From Adiantum capillus-veneris (lineage: Eukaryota > Streptophyta > Polypodiopsida > Polypodiales > Pteridaceae), in contig CM043955.1 of assembly GCA_014529385.2 (NCBI GenBank), positions 149,809,640 through 149,873,639 of the forward strand: a stretch of 64,000 bases of DNA, given 5' to 3'. A program made the position numbers and the translations under genes. Below the pieces are notes generated by a model, which saw only the letters and a program-made list of their open reading frames with translations, was not told where the DNA came from and searched no databases. Positions within the stretch are counted from its first letter, which is position 1. The number at the start of each line of letters is the position of its first letter. Shown here piece by piece: positions 34,098-44,771 of this stretch.

Positions 34098-34430
34098 TGT
34101 TAACCCTCACGGCTCACGGACACCCTATCACCTACGAGACGGACGTTGTAACCTACGGTGGACATTGTATTATTTATTTGGTAGAGTCAGGTACCGGGCT
34201 TGTCGGTCCAATAGGAAAAGGGTAAGAGTGATCGGCGATGAGAGGCGCACTCTAACTGGGACATTCAAGGGATTAGTTGGCTAAGAATGGGCACCCAAGT
34301 GTGAATGGGGTGAGCTCATATAAAAGCCAACTAAACCTAAAATTCACTCATTCTCTCATTTGTGCAATAGAAGAGTGCTCTTGCTCCATCTCCATCTCCA
34401 TCTTCTTCTTCTTCACCTCCTTGTGTGTGT

Positions 34431-34483
<53 letters not shown>

Positions 34484-34720
34484 TGCGATCGAGCATTGCG
34501 GCGGCACGACGGCGGTGAAGCGGTTGAGCGCGACGTAGCGGCGTCTCCTTCTTCTTCGCGGAAAGGAATCCTCCACGGCAGGAGCATAGAGCGGTGAGTG
34601 ACACACCATTGCCCTCTTTTGAGCTTACTAGTTAAGCTAGTTGTGTGCTTGGAGCCATCTGTGGCTCGCACACAGTGTTAGGCAAGGCCCTTGCTTCGAC
34701 AGTGCGGCAAGGAGCGCACA
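34098..34720 (+). repeat. 5' LTR of element C
   Basis: 623 bp, TGTTAACC to GCGCACA. Holds a (GT)n(GA)n compound microsatellite at about 34424-34483, roughly 100 bp downstream of the TATA box. The downstream part contains open frames on both strands that recur in every LTR of this family and are not genes. Confidence 0.9.
34319..34325 (+). promoter_or_regulatory. TATA box of the element C LTR promoter
   Basis: TATAAAA in the context GAGCTCATATAAAAGCC. The same motif is at the equivalent place in the 3' LTR (about 53120) and, inverted, in the LTRs of element B. Transcription would start about 30 bp downstream. Confidence 0.6.
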
Positions 34721-34724
34721 TTTT

Positions 34725-34742
34725 TGGCGCCGTTGCCGGGGA
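34725..34742 (+). other. Primer-binding site of element C
   Basis: TGGCGCCGTTGCCGGGGA, complementary to the 3' end of a plant tRNA-Asp as used by Athila/Tat-type elements, a few bases after the LTR. Confidence 0.85.
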
Positions 34743-35810
34743 ATCGCCCTGCACTAAGCCCAAGAGGCACTTTGTGCTTCTCCTATGAGTTGTTTGTAGT
34801 AGGAAAGAAGAGGAAGAGGAAGAGGAATGAGTTATTTTTGTGCAGGTTGTTAATTTCTGTATTGTCTGCAAGTTCTGTGATTTCTGTATAATGTTGTGTT
34901 TTCTGTTTGCACACAGTCTTTGCACAATTAGTAGTCGTTAGCTTGTTCGCAGTGAATGAATAAGTAGGTAGACAGTTAGCAATTTATGTTTGCACACAGT
35001 CTGTACACAGTTTTCTGTCAAGGTTTGCCTGCACACGGTCTTTGCACAGTAAGGTAGTGAGAGAGGAAGTAGGTGGACAGTTAGCCCACTGTCAGCAAAC
35101 AGTTAGGAGAGTGGTTAACAGATTAGTTAGTAGATTAGTGAGTGGTTAGCAGCACTGTTAGTAAGTAGATAAGGTAGTGAGCTGTCTGTGAGCTGTGAGC
35201 TGTTGACAGTAAGGTTAGGTAGGTGTTTACAGTGTGTGTGGCCAAGAAAGGGTCACCTAAACCGCGCGCGGTCGTCGCCTCAAAAAAAAAAAAAAAAAAA
35301 AAAACCGAAAATATTTAAGCGTGAGTGACTGGGGGGCTACACTAAAATTTTGATCGGGATCGGGATCATTTCCATTTCCCCAGGGCTAGGCCCAGGCCTC
35401 AGGCCTCAGTATTATGATATATACTAGACTCACTCTTATATATATACCCTACCCCCTCAAGAGGGAATGAGAGCATGTGGGGCAAGTCCTCCACTCTCCT
35501 CCCTTCTCTTCCCACTTACACCCTTAGACTTTCTAATTTGGGCCTAGTTCCCTACTAGAAATTGACGGTTTTAGGGATTCTGAGGGCATAAAGTGACCAA
35601 ACGGAGGGCTGTAAAGCACAGCACGTCCCTCTGACCGAGACGCTCGTTTTGAGCTATCATACGTTCTATTCTATAGCTGGGTCAGAAAAAAAGGACCAAA
35701 AAATCAAAAAATAAATAAATAAGAAAAGACTTGGGTTGCAAAACACCCAAAATTACTAGGTGAGCAGCCTTCACGGGCACTCACTGACACTTCTAGGGGA
35801 TCCAAGTCAT
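34743..35810 (+). other. Leader of element C
   Basis: Non-coding. Irregular repeats of TTAG-TAGT and CTGT-GCACACAGTC type, a poly-A run at about 35283-35304, and sequence shared with the leader of element B. Confidence 0.5.
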
Positions 35811-38800
35811 ATGAACCTACGCTCTGGACGAGTGTTAGAGCACGAGCATATTGGTAGTGCCTCCATTTATGCGGGCACCCATTATTCCTCCACCCTAGGT
35901 TCTGGACCTTCGGCTGGGACTCAAGGTAGCGCGACCCAAGATCCTCATATCGCGTCTAGTGATTCTTCCTCTGACTACGAAGTCATGGAGGGGTATCCTA
36001 CACCAAACCCTGATAGTTCAAGTCAAGACATGCATGCCATGGGCCCACGGCCCGGGTCCAGCGTGTTTAGCCGCTTAAAAGAGACCCTTAGTAGAGCTAC
36101 TCGCTCTGAACATGCGGTTAATGAAATAAATGAAGGGAGTGGGGAAGTAAATTCGTCATTCATGCCTAAAATAGACCCTATGCTTCTTGAGAGTGTGCAT
36201 GTGAATGTTCCATCCATTGCACCTCCTGATCCTTTAGGACTATCTCCCTTTGAGGTTCTACTACCCGATGGTAGGAGTCTTGCCGAAGTGCAAGAGATCG
36301 AACGCTATATGCAAGCAACAAGGGAGAGGGAAATTGAGAACCTACGAAGGCTAGAACAAAGTCGAGCCCTGAAAGCAAAGGCTCCTATGACAACAATCAT
36401 GCCAGCCGAGCAACCGAGTGCTCCCAAGGTAGCAGTCACGGAGGGGCAAGCAATGGGGAGCAATAATGCTTCCACTTCGAGGGAAACCTCCAGCACGCCA
36501 GGCCTAGATGGGATATTCCTAAACGAAAATTGGGAGTATGACCTACAAGCAGAAGCTTTAACTGATCGGTACACAGGACACACCTATCTTGTGGGTTGGT
36601 TAGATGTTCTACAATCCACATCGGGTGCTACTAGCATAGATGAGCAACAACAGAAAGTCTGTGATGTCCTCCATAGGATTGTCGAGTTAGAAAGACAGAA
36701 CACAGGGATCAATATGCCTTCAACAGGCCTAATGAGATTCTTGGATACGGGAAAGGCCAACAAACCAACCCTATCACAAATGGAGACTCCCTCAGTGAGC
36801 CCCATTGATCCTCCATATGTTGTTTCGCTAGGAGCCTCAGTACAATCTGAGCCCACAAGTGGCAGCTTTACCTTCCCAGATCTAGCTCATCTTTCTCTTA
36901 ATGACACTACGGCTACCATGCATATCCCAGTGGTGAGCATGACAAGAAGTACACCATGGAGTTCATTTGTTAACACTGCGCCGATGCCTAGTAGCACAGT
37001 GCCCCCAACTATACCTACATGTATGTATCAATCATGTGCACCTGTCGTACCTCAGCCTCATGTAGCTCCTACACCTCCGATTATTCCAAGAGCTTACAAT
37101 CCACAATGGCATTATCCAAGCTCTTATACAAGTGGAGCCATGCCATTTAATAATAACATGCCATATCAGGCACCCCCTATGCCTAGGGCCACGCCTGTAA
37201 ACTTTGGACCACCGTCTAGTACACCACCATACGAAATATGGGACCCAAGAGCCGCGCGTATGCCAAGGCCAAGGCCAACTCCCATCTCACATGTGGTTCC
37301 AGGAGCACATACACCCATTATACCTGCTCAAATAGGAGATTTGGCAGCATTTGCTCAAACTATCGGTCGCTCTATTGCGGAAAACATGCGTAGTGCACCT
37401 GATAGAGAGCCTAGGAGCAAGGCAGTTCAAGTAGCTAAGCTCACACAAAAATTCAGTGGAGACGGAGATGCTAGAAAGCATATGGAAGTCTTTGAACATG
37501 TGTGCGATTCCTTGGAAGAGCACAATGAGCTACATAAGTGTAAGGCTTTGAGTTTGACCCTAAGCGGAAAGGCTGGAGATTGGTATAGAACCTTAAGAGT
37601 AGAAGAGAAAACGATCTACTCTACTCTTAGGAGACTGTTCTTAAAAGAATACATACAAGAGGGAGTACTTTGGGGTGTAGCCTCTCAGCTCCAGAAAGCC
37701 CAACGAGAAGAAGGTGAATCCGTGAGAGACTTAATTAGTCGCCTAAAGAATTTGAATTCTCGATGCAATCCAAACGAGCGATTCAACAACAACCAATTGC
37801 TCGATAGATTCATTAGGGGACTACGACATGAAAGTATCTATAATGGCCTAGTCATTAGAGGTATCACTACTTGGGAAGCAGTCACCATGAATGCAATCCA
37901 ATTGGAGGATAATTTAATGATTGCAGGAGAAAGAGTGTCCGCCGAGCCGAAGTCTAGTAACTCGCAAGCGTCAGGGCATGAGCCAATGAAGATAAAGCCA
38001 ATCGTGAAAGAGCAAACGATATCTGAGATGACTTTGGAAGATCTCACCAAGGCCATCCAAGAAAGCCTTAGGGGTAATCGTGCTCCACAAAACACTCATA
38101 TGTATCCAAGAATGGAGCAACAATGGTGCTCAATTTGCTTGGGCCCACACTCTACGAGTGAATGCCCTACTTTCAGAGTAAAGTTTAACGGGACTTGTAA
38201 CGCGTGTGGTAGGTATGGCCATCAAGCGAAGGATTGCCTAATGCTTAAACGCATCATGGAAAATAGACCGCCTATAGCTTGGGCAGACTCACCTTGAGTT
38301 CCTGCATTGATGCCTACCCCACCCATGGAGCAACAGTTGCCATTACAGCACATGGTCCCTAGAACCCAAAATGTGGTCCAAACCACACCGTTGCCACCTC
38401 CAGTGCTAGGACCGCAACCCCCTCATCCAAGAGTTACACCTATGAACCAAATAGGTTGCAAGTCATCTAGTACTTATGTAGATTGCGAAGAGGACATAGA
38501 CTCTAGTATCACCTATGGAGTCGACATGCTTGAGGAGTGTCCCATGAACTATATGGAAGACCATTGGAGACAAATCAAACCGGTATATCAAGCTACTGTG
38601 CTAGCAGCAAGACGCCAAAACATTAATAGTTTTTCCAGGAGACCACCTCTTCAGTGCTACGAATGTGGTGGACCACATCGAGTAGCTGAGTGCCCCATTA
38701 GAATGCAAAAGAATGCTGCACTAATGCAAACAAGTCAAGGGAGTGCATTGGCAATGCCAATACTCACTTGTAATCGTTGTGGCATAGATCATTTGATCGC

Positions 38801-39286
38801 ACAGTGTCTTAACAATCCAAACGCACCGAAAATCACACCATTGAACATAATAGAGATTGTTGATGGGACACCACCAACTATAAACATAGCACCAGTGAAT
38901 GCACTCACACGGTCGATGCTCCAAAAGCAAAATTACATCCTCGAAGAGAGAGATGCTGCATCCATTGGCCGAGCGAGAAAGAAGAAAACACGAAGAAAGA
39001 AATCCCTTAATGCTTCTAGCTCAAAACCTAGTTCAAAGACTAACATAGGGACAGGAGAGGATCCCGTGTATATGAATGACCCTGAGGATGACTCAGATTC
39101 GATAGAGACCACGGAGACCAAAACTGTTACTACAAAGGAAAAAGCCAGTGAGGAGGATCACGAGAGGGAATTACGACGAACACCAAAAGAGTATTCAAAG
39201 TTAAACCACCCAGTTGCGAACCCCCAAGATAAGCCACGAGAGACAAAAAATGAGGATTGCAAGAGAAAGATTGGAACCTATCCAAA
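35811..39286 (+). CDS. Gag of element C with four zinc knuckles, one internal stop
   Basis: The likely start is ATG 35811 (MNLRSGRVLE, shared with element B). The first 560 residues or so are Ser/Pro/Thr-rich. The retrotransposon capsid domain follows (about 37420-37930: SKAVQVAKLTQKFSGDGD, ALSLTLSGKAGDWYRTL, LFLKEYIQEG). Four zinc knuckles come next: CSICLGPHSTSEC, CNACGRYGHQAKDC, CYECGGPHRVAEC and CNRCGIDHLIAQC. Three of them use CX2CX3HX4C spacing and one the usual CX2CX4HX4C. A TGA at 38295-38297 interrupts the frame between knuckles two and three; element B has CGA there. A Lys/Arg-rich stretch follows. The frame is cut within a codon by copia element D at 39286/39287 and resumes at 44772. 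Confidence 0.85.
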
Positions 39287-40026
39287 TGTTAGGAAATAAG
39301 ACGTAGCTAAATAGATAATTGAGTAGATTACTTAATGGAGAGAGACAGATTTATATACATGAGATTATAGAGTAGAGAGAGAGAGAGAGAGTACACACGA
39401 TATACGTGGTTCACCCAATGTGGGCTACGTCCACGGGAAAGCAGCCACTCAATGGCTTTAGTACTTCAAAACAAGAAGTAGTTTACAAAGGGATTATACC
39501 CTTAATGGAGCTCCCGCCTTGCTTCACTCTCACCACCTCACACTCACCTTGTTGCATCAACTTCACACTATGAAATGTGTGTAGAAATGGCCTCCTTTTA
39601 TAGGCCAAAAAGGCTACCCTCTCTTATGAGAGACAGCCATGTGTAGCCGCCCTTGTGTGAATAAGTCCAAATCGGACCCTCCAATCCGCCCATGTGTGGC
39701 CGCCCTTGAGAAGACAAGTCCACTTTTGAATTCGGCCACCGGCCACCGGCCATTGACTTCTGACCACCGGCCACCGGCCACCGGCCATAGGCCATTGACT
39801 ACCGGCCAATCGACCGGTTGTTTTCCGACCACTTTCCAGCCGCCGTCCGGCCATAATATTCCGGCGAAAAGGAATATTCCGCCCCTGATTCTTGTCCGTG
39901 AAAATTTTGGTTTCCGGTGAGTGATTTTCCTTCACGCACGATGGCTTCTCCTCATAATGGGGGCTTTACAAATGTGCGCTTTTACCACAGAAAATTACAA
40001 GGGTAAATCAGGCTCCATACTTAACA
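39287..40026 (-). repeat. 3' LTR of copia element D
   Basis: 740 bp. Includes a (GA) tract at 39374-39391, a minus-strand TATA box (TATAAAAGG, 39594-39602) and an array of CCACCGGCC units at about 39734-39815 that is longer than in the other LTR. Confidence 0.9.
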
Positions 40027-40040
40027 ATCTCCCACTTGGA
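40027..40040 (-). other. Polypurine tract of element D
   Basis: On the minus strand CCAAGTGGGAGAT directly precedes the 3' LTR, the common copia form. Confidence 0.8.
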
Positions 40041-40086
40041 GACTGATCTCCAAACCAAACCTGTGACTGCTTTCCATTCTTGCTTC

Positions 40087-40968
40087 TTATCCTTGAATGC
40101 CGATTGAAGATGAGCAAAAGCTCAACTTCTCCTTGTTGACCACCTTTGTAAACATGTCTGCAGGATTTTCACTTGTATGCACCTTTCCTAGCTTTAGTTG
40201 TCCCTCTTCCAAAAGAGTGCGTATGAAGTGATATCTCACCTCAATGTGCTTTGTCCTTGAATGAAAGGCTGAGTTCTTCGCAAGATGGATAGCGCTTTGG
40301 CTATCACTGTACAAAACACAATTGTCTTGTTTGAATCCAAGCTCTTCTAAGAATCTGTGAAGCCACAGAATTTCTTTGCTTGCCTCTGTCATTGCTACAT
40401 ACTCTGCTTCCGTGGTAGAAAGTGAAACCACTTTTTGCACCTTTGAAGCCCAGCTTACTGCTATGCCTCCAACCGTGAACACATAGCCAGTAGTGCTCCT
40501 TCGAGTATCTTTGTCACCTGCCATATCTGCATCAGCATACCCTTCTAGAAAAATATCAGTTCCTCCAAAATACAAAGCATTTGTTGTTGTCCCTTTTAGA
40601 TACCTAAGTATCCACTTCATAGCTTGCCAATGCTCTTTACCTGGGTTGTCCATGAACCTACTCACAACTCCCACTGCATGTGCAATGTTTGGCCTTGTCC
40701 AGACCATAGCATACATTAGAGAACCTACTGCTGCAGCATATGGAACTTTAGACATATAGGCTATCTCCTCTTGTGTCTTTGGACACATATCCTTCGTTAG
40801 TTTAAAATGACCAGCCAAAGGTGTAGAAACTGGTTTTTCATTTTGCATTGCAAACCTTTCTAGTACCTTCTTGATGTAATCTTCTTGAGATAGCTTTATT
40901 GTCTTCTTCGTCCTATCCCTTGATATTTTCATACCAAGTATCCTCTTTGCAGCACCTAAATCTTTCAT
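40087..40968 (-). CDS. Copia RT C-terminus and RNase H, element D
   Basis: A 293-codon frame on the minus strand: the end of RT (MKDLGAAKRILGMKISRD, YLKGTT) and RNase H with catalytic-type residues in YADADMAGD, STTEAEYVA and YSDSQSAIH, ending HTSENPADMFTKVV. It is separated from the main pol frame by a one-base frame change near 40968-40990, at a run of AG repeats, and would otherwise be continuous with it. RNase H removes element RNA during cDNA synthesis. Confidence 0.85.
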   Translation of the reverse strand: MKDLGAAKRILGMKISRDRTKKTIKLSQEDYIKKVLERFAMQNEKPVSTPLAGHFKLTKDMCPKTQEEIAYMSKVPYAAAVGSLMYAMVWTRPNIAHAVGVVSRFMDNPGKEHWQAMKWILRYLKGTTTNALYFGGTDIFLEGYADADMAGDKDTRRSTTGYVFTVGGIAVSWASKVQKVVSLSTTEAEYVAMTEASKEILWLHRFLEELGFKQDNCVLYSDSQSAIHLAKNSAFHSRTKHIEVRYHFIRTLLEEGQLKLGKVHTSENPADMFTKVVNKEKLSFCSSSIGIQG

Positions 40969-43658
40969 TGAAAAAGATTTGGACAGCTCCTCTTTAGGTC
41001 TTTGATGTCCTGCATGTTAGCACTTGCAATCAACATGTCATCAACATACAACATTAGGATGATGAATTTCCCATCTCCCAAATTCTTCGTGTAGACGCAG
41101 TGATCCGAGTTGCATCTTGTGAATCCATGATCCAACATCCATCGATCAAACTTCAAGTACCATTGTCTTGATGCTTGCTTTAAACCATACAAGCTCTTCT
41201 TTAATCTGCAAACCATTTTCTCCTTACCTTTTACTTCATACCCCTTTGGTTGAAGCATGTAGATTTCCTCCTCTAAGTCACCGTGAGGGAATGCCGTATT
41301 TACATCCATTTGCTCGAGATTTAGATCATGAGCAGCCACAAGGCTTAAGACAAGCCTAGTTGAGTTCATTTTTACAACAGGAGAAAATATTTCATTGAAG
41401 TCAATACCTTTCTTTTGAGAAAAACCTTTTACCACAAGCCTAGACTTGTACCTTTTCTTCCCACCTTCTTCTTCCTTTAGCTTGTACACCCATTTGTTTT
41501 GAAGTGCCCGCTTACCTTTAGGCAACTCAACCAACTCCCATGTTTGGTTGCGATGTAGTGAGTCCATCTCCACTTGCATGCTCTTCGTCCATTCTTCTTT
41601 GGATTCATGTTGCATAGATTCTTCATATGATTCCGGCTCTCCAGAATCTGAGATCAAGAGATGGTTGAAGGAAGGAACAAACCTTTCTGGAGGTCTACTT
41701 GCTCTTGTAGATCTTCGGGGAATAGGTTGAGGCTCCTCATTTGGTTGACGTTGTTGCACATTGTCACCGTTTGCAGTCCTTGAGTCTTCACCGTCCTCAA
41801 GCTCCATGTACTCATCACCTGTTTCTTTTGTTTGTTTTCTTTCCACGTAATCTTTGTACATATTTTGTTCGTTAAAAATTACATCCCTAGTCCTTAAGAT
41901 TTTACCATCTTCAGGATTCCATAGGCGATACCCAAAGTCTCCTTCTCCATAGCCAATGAAGAAACACTTTTTGGACTTTGCATCTAACTTTGATCTTAGG
42001 ATTCTATCTATGTGCATGAAAGCCTCACACCCAAATACTTTGAGAAATGCATAATTCACCGGTTTACCTGTCCATGCCTCTTCTGGAACTCCCCCATCCA
42101 ATGCCGTTGAGGCTGACCGATTGATTAAGTACACAGACGTACTTACAGCTTCCGCCCAAAGCTCAAGCGGTAGGCCTGCATGTAGCCGCATGCTTCGTGC
42201 TCGTTCCATGATTGTCCTGTTCATCCTTTCCGAAATCCCATTTTGTTGAGGTGTCCTTGGGGTTGTCCTTTGCCTCCGAATGCCATTGCTAGCACAAAAG
42301 CTTTCAAAAGCTTGGCTGCAATATTCGCCTCCATTGTCGGATCTGAGGCATTTAACCTTGGTACCTATTTCATTCTCCACAAAGGCTTTCCACCTTTGAA
42401 ATATGGAAAATACATCGGATTTATTCTTCATGACATAAACCCATGTTTTTCTAGTCGCATCGTCTATGAATGTTACATAGTACAATGAGCCACCAAGTGA
42501 TGGTGTACTTGCAGGACCCCAAACATCAGAATGAACTAACTCAAGTTTTTTATTTTTTCTTTCATTTCCTGATTTTTGAAATTTTACCCTCTTTTGTTTA
42601 CCATAAACACAATCTTCACAGAACTCTAAGTCCACTTCTTTCAAACCTGGTAGAAGCTTCTTTGTTTGAAGGATTTGCATTCCTTTGGCACTAATATGCC
42701 CAAGTCGGTAGTGCCACACCACACTGTCAACTTCTGTAGTTGCTGCACAAGCTGAAGGTTGCGTGCTAGCAGTACACAAGTAAAGTGTACCGACTTTTTC
42801 ACCCTTGGCAACCACCAAAGATCCCTTTGAGATCTTCCACCGTTTGTTTTCGAATGCAATGTTGTGACCTTCATCGTCCAATTGTCCTGTAGAGATCAAA
42901 TTTTTGCGAAGAGAAGGAACATGCCTAACATCTTTAAGCTTCCATTCATTTCCATTAGCAGTTTTGACAGAAACTGTACCTTTGCCGACAATCTCACAAG
43001 CTTCATCATCTCCCAAGTATACATACCCAAAATTACCTTTGGTGTAGTCTTGGAAATGTTGCTTGTGTGGTGTCGCATGGAATGAAGCCCCGGAATCTAC
43101 TATCCACAAATTAGACACATTGTCTAATGAGAGAATTAGAGCATCTTGCTCTACTTTACCTGCCACATTGGCCTCCGATGTTGGCTTGTTGTCTTGAGAC
43201 TCTGTCTCCTTCTTCTTCTTGGACCAGCAATCCTTCTTGACGTGGCCCTTCTTGCCGCAGTTCCAACATTCAAGAACTGACTTTGTGCGTGACTTGCTCC
43301 GCCTTGAGCGATCACGACCCTTTTGGTTTTTGAACCTCTCCTTAAGCCTTCCTCTTGTTTCCACTGATAGTGAAACACTTGATGATTCTCTTGTGCTTCT
43401 CCTTCGCATTTCCTCGCTTAGGAGAACACCCACAACATCATCAAACTTAAGAGTATTTGTGCCAAAGATAGAATTACTTACAGCCATCACAAGGCTGTCC
43501 CAACTATCCGGTAGAGATGATAGTATAAGGAGAGCTCGCACTTCGTCATCGAAATTGATTTTCACTGATCGAAGTTGACTTATGTTTGTGTTAAAGTCAT
43601 TTAGGTGTTCTGCAATTGAACCATTCTCTGCCATCTTTAGATTGAACAAGCGCTTCAA
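40965..43658 (-). CDS. Copia Gag-Pol, main frame (gag C-terminus, protease, integrase, RT), element D
   Basis: An 897-codon open frame on the minus strand. In order: the second half of the copia gag domain; zinc knuckle CWNCGKKGHVKKDC (about residue 133); protease active site WIVDSGASFHATP (about residue 190); integrase zinc-binding residues in WHYRLGHISAKG and CEDCVYGK; the DDE core with LVHSDVWGP, RSDNGGEY and PQQNGISERMN; then RT with MDVNTAFPHGDLEEEIYM and the intact catalytic YVDDMLIAS. All key catalytic residues look present. The frame is broken at both ends, where gag begins (about 43658) and before the last part of RT (about 40968). Confidence 0.9.
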   Translation of the reverse strand: MKRLFNLKMAENGSIAEHLNDFNTNISQLRSVKINFDDEVRALLILSSLPDSWDSLVMAVSNSIFGTNTLKFDDVVGVLLSEEMRRRSTRESSSVSLSVETRGRLKERFKNQKGRDRSRRSKSRTKSVLECWNCGKKGHVKKDCWSKKKKETESQDNKPTSEANVAGKVEQDALILSLDNVSNLWIVDSGASFHATPHKQHFQDYTKGNFGYVYLGDDEACEIVGKGTVSVKTANGNEWKLKDVRHVPSLRKNLISTGQLDDEGHNIAFENKRWKISKGSLVVAKGEKVGTLYLCTASTQPSACAATTEVDSVVWHYRLGHISAKGMQILQTKKLLPGLKEVDLEFCEDCVYGKQKRVKFQKSGNERKNKKLELVHSDVWGPASTPSLGGSLYYVTFIDDATRKTWVYVMKNKSDVFSIFQRWKAFVENEIGTKVKCLRSDNGGEYCSQAFESFCASNGIRRQRTTPRTPQQNGISERMNRTIMERARSMRLHAGLPLELWAEAVSTSVYLINRSASTALDGGVPEEAWTGKPVNYAFLKVFGCEAFMHIDRILRSKLDAKSKKCFFIGYGEGDFGYRLWNPEDGKILRTRDVIFNEQNMYKDYVERKQTKETGDEYMELEDGEDSRTANGDNVQQRQPNEEPQPIPRRSTRASRPPERFVPSFNHLLISDSGEPESYEESMQHESKEEWTKSMQVEMDSLHRNQTWELVELPKGKRALQNKWVYKLKEEEGGKKRYKSRLVVKGFSQKKGIDFNEIFSPVVKMNSTRLVLSLVAAHDLNLEQMDVNTAFPHGDLEEEIYMLQPKGYEVKGKEKMVCRLKKSLYGLKQASRQWYLKFDRWMLDHGFTRCNSDHCVYTKNLGDGKFIILMLYVDDMLIASANMQDIKDLKRSCPNLFQ

Positions 43659-43957
43659 TCCGATGGTTTCTCGTAGAAGTCGTCAAGTGACTTCATCAAG
43701 TCCTCCGTGGTCTTCATCTCCGAAACATTGAAGGCCACCATTGACGCCAAGCTTAACCGGATTGTTCCCAGTGCCTTTCGATCAAGGACAATCCATGCTT
43801 CATTTGCCATTGTTGCGGGCTTCTTCGCAAGACCGCCTAGTGGCAAATAGAGGTCCTTCTGGTAGAGATAGTCTTCAATCTGCATCTTCCAATGTTGGTA
43901 GTTTTTGCCGTTGAACTTCTCAATCTTGAGCTTCCCTTCCTCCGCCATAACTCCCAC
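43655..43957 (-). CDS. Copia Gag N-terminus, element D
   Basis: 100 codons on the minus strand; probable start at MAEEGKLKIEKFNG (43948). FNGKNYQHWKMQIEDYL is the typical start of a copia gag (UBN2-type) domain. The frame shifts at about 43658 and the domain continues in the next frame. Confidence 0.8.
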   Translation of the reverse strand: MGVMAEEGKLKIEKFNGKNYQHWKMQIEDYLYQKDLYLPLGGLAKKPATMANEAWIVLDRKALGTIRLSLASMVAFNVSEMKTTEDLMKSLDDFYEKPSD

Positions 43958-44007
43958 TCAATTCAAAGAATCCTTTCCTTGAGATAATTTAGCTACGAGC
44001 AAACCTT

Positions 44008-44019
44008 GCTCTGATACCA
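44008..44019 (-). other. Primer-binding site of element D
   Basis: On the minus strand TGGTATCAGAGC, two bases after the 5' LTR, complementary to plant initiator tRNA-Met. Confidence 0.9.
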
Positions 44020-44021
44020 GT

Positions 44022-44105
44022 TGTTAGGAAATAAGACGTAGCTAAATAGATAATTGAGTAGATTACTAAATGGAGAGAGACAGATTTATATACATGAGAT
44101 TATAG

Positions 44106-44140
<35 letters not shown>

Positions 44141-44766
44141 CACGATATACGTGGTTCACCCAATGTGGGCTACGTCCACGGGAAAGCAGCCACTCAATGG
44201 CTTTAGTACTTCAAAACAAGAAGTAGTTTACAAAGGGATTATACCCTTAATGGAGCTCCCGCCTTGCTTCACTCTCACCACCTCACACTCACCTTGTTGC
44301 ATCAACTTCACACTATGAAATGTGTGTAGAAATGGCCTCCTTTTATAGGCCAAAAGGGCTACCCTCTCTTATGAGAGACAGCCATGTGTAGCCGCCCTTG
44401 TGCGAATAAGTCCAAATCGGACCCTCCAATCCGCCCATGTGTGGCCGCCCTTGAGAAGACAAGTCCGCTTTTGAATTCCGCCACCGGCCACCGGCCATCG
44501 GTCATTGACTACCGGCCAACCGACCGGTTGTTTTTCGACCACTTTCCGGCCGCCGTCCGGCCATAATATTCCGGCGAAAAGGAAGTCTCAGGGGCCTCCG
44601 CCCCCGAGGCCTTTAAAGTTGCCCCTGATTCTTGTCCGTGAAAATTTTGGTTTCCGGTGAGTGATTTTCCTTCACGCACGATGGCTTCTCCTCATAATGG
44701 GGGCCTTACAAATGTGCGCTTTTACCACAGAAAATTACAGGAGTAAATTAGGCTCCATACTTAACA
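44022..44766 (-). repeat. 5' LTR of copia element D
   Basis: 745 bp. It differs from the other LTR by a longer (GA) tract (44107-44137), a shorter CCACCGGCC array and an extra GC-rich block at about 44585-44620 (GGGGCCTCCGCCCCCGAGGC, itself palindromic) absent from the 3' LTR. Confidence 0.9.
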
Positions 44767-44771
44767 CCAAA

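Larger units (their letters stand above)
39287..44766 (-). mobile_element. Ty1/copia element D, nested in element C
   Basis: 5.48 kb, minus orientation, with LTRs 39287-40026 and 44022-44766 (TGTTAGG to TTAACA) and the target duplication CCAAA at 39282-39286 and 44767-44771. Element B, which lacks this insertion, shows the uninterrupted sequence at the same codon, confirming the junction. Order gag, protease, integrase, RT, RNase H identifies copia. Two frame breaks make it non-functional as it stands. LTR fragments of the same family flank element C. Confidence 0.95.

Noticed and set aside
34093-34284. Open frame that recurs at 52798-53085 with almost the same product
   Set aside because: Both lie in the LTR of element C; the repetition reflects LTR identity, not a gene family.
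39598-39935. Trp/Gly/Pro-rich overlapping frames near 39.6-39.9 kb
   Set aside because: They come from the CCACCGGCC array in the LTR of element D.
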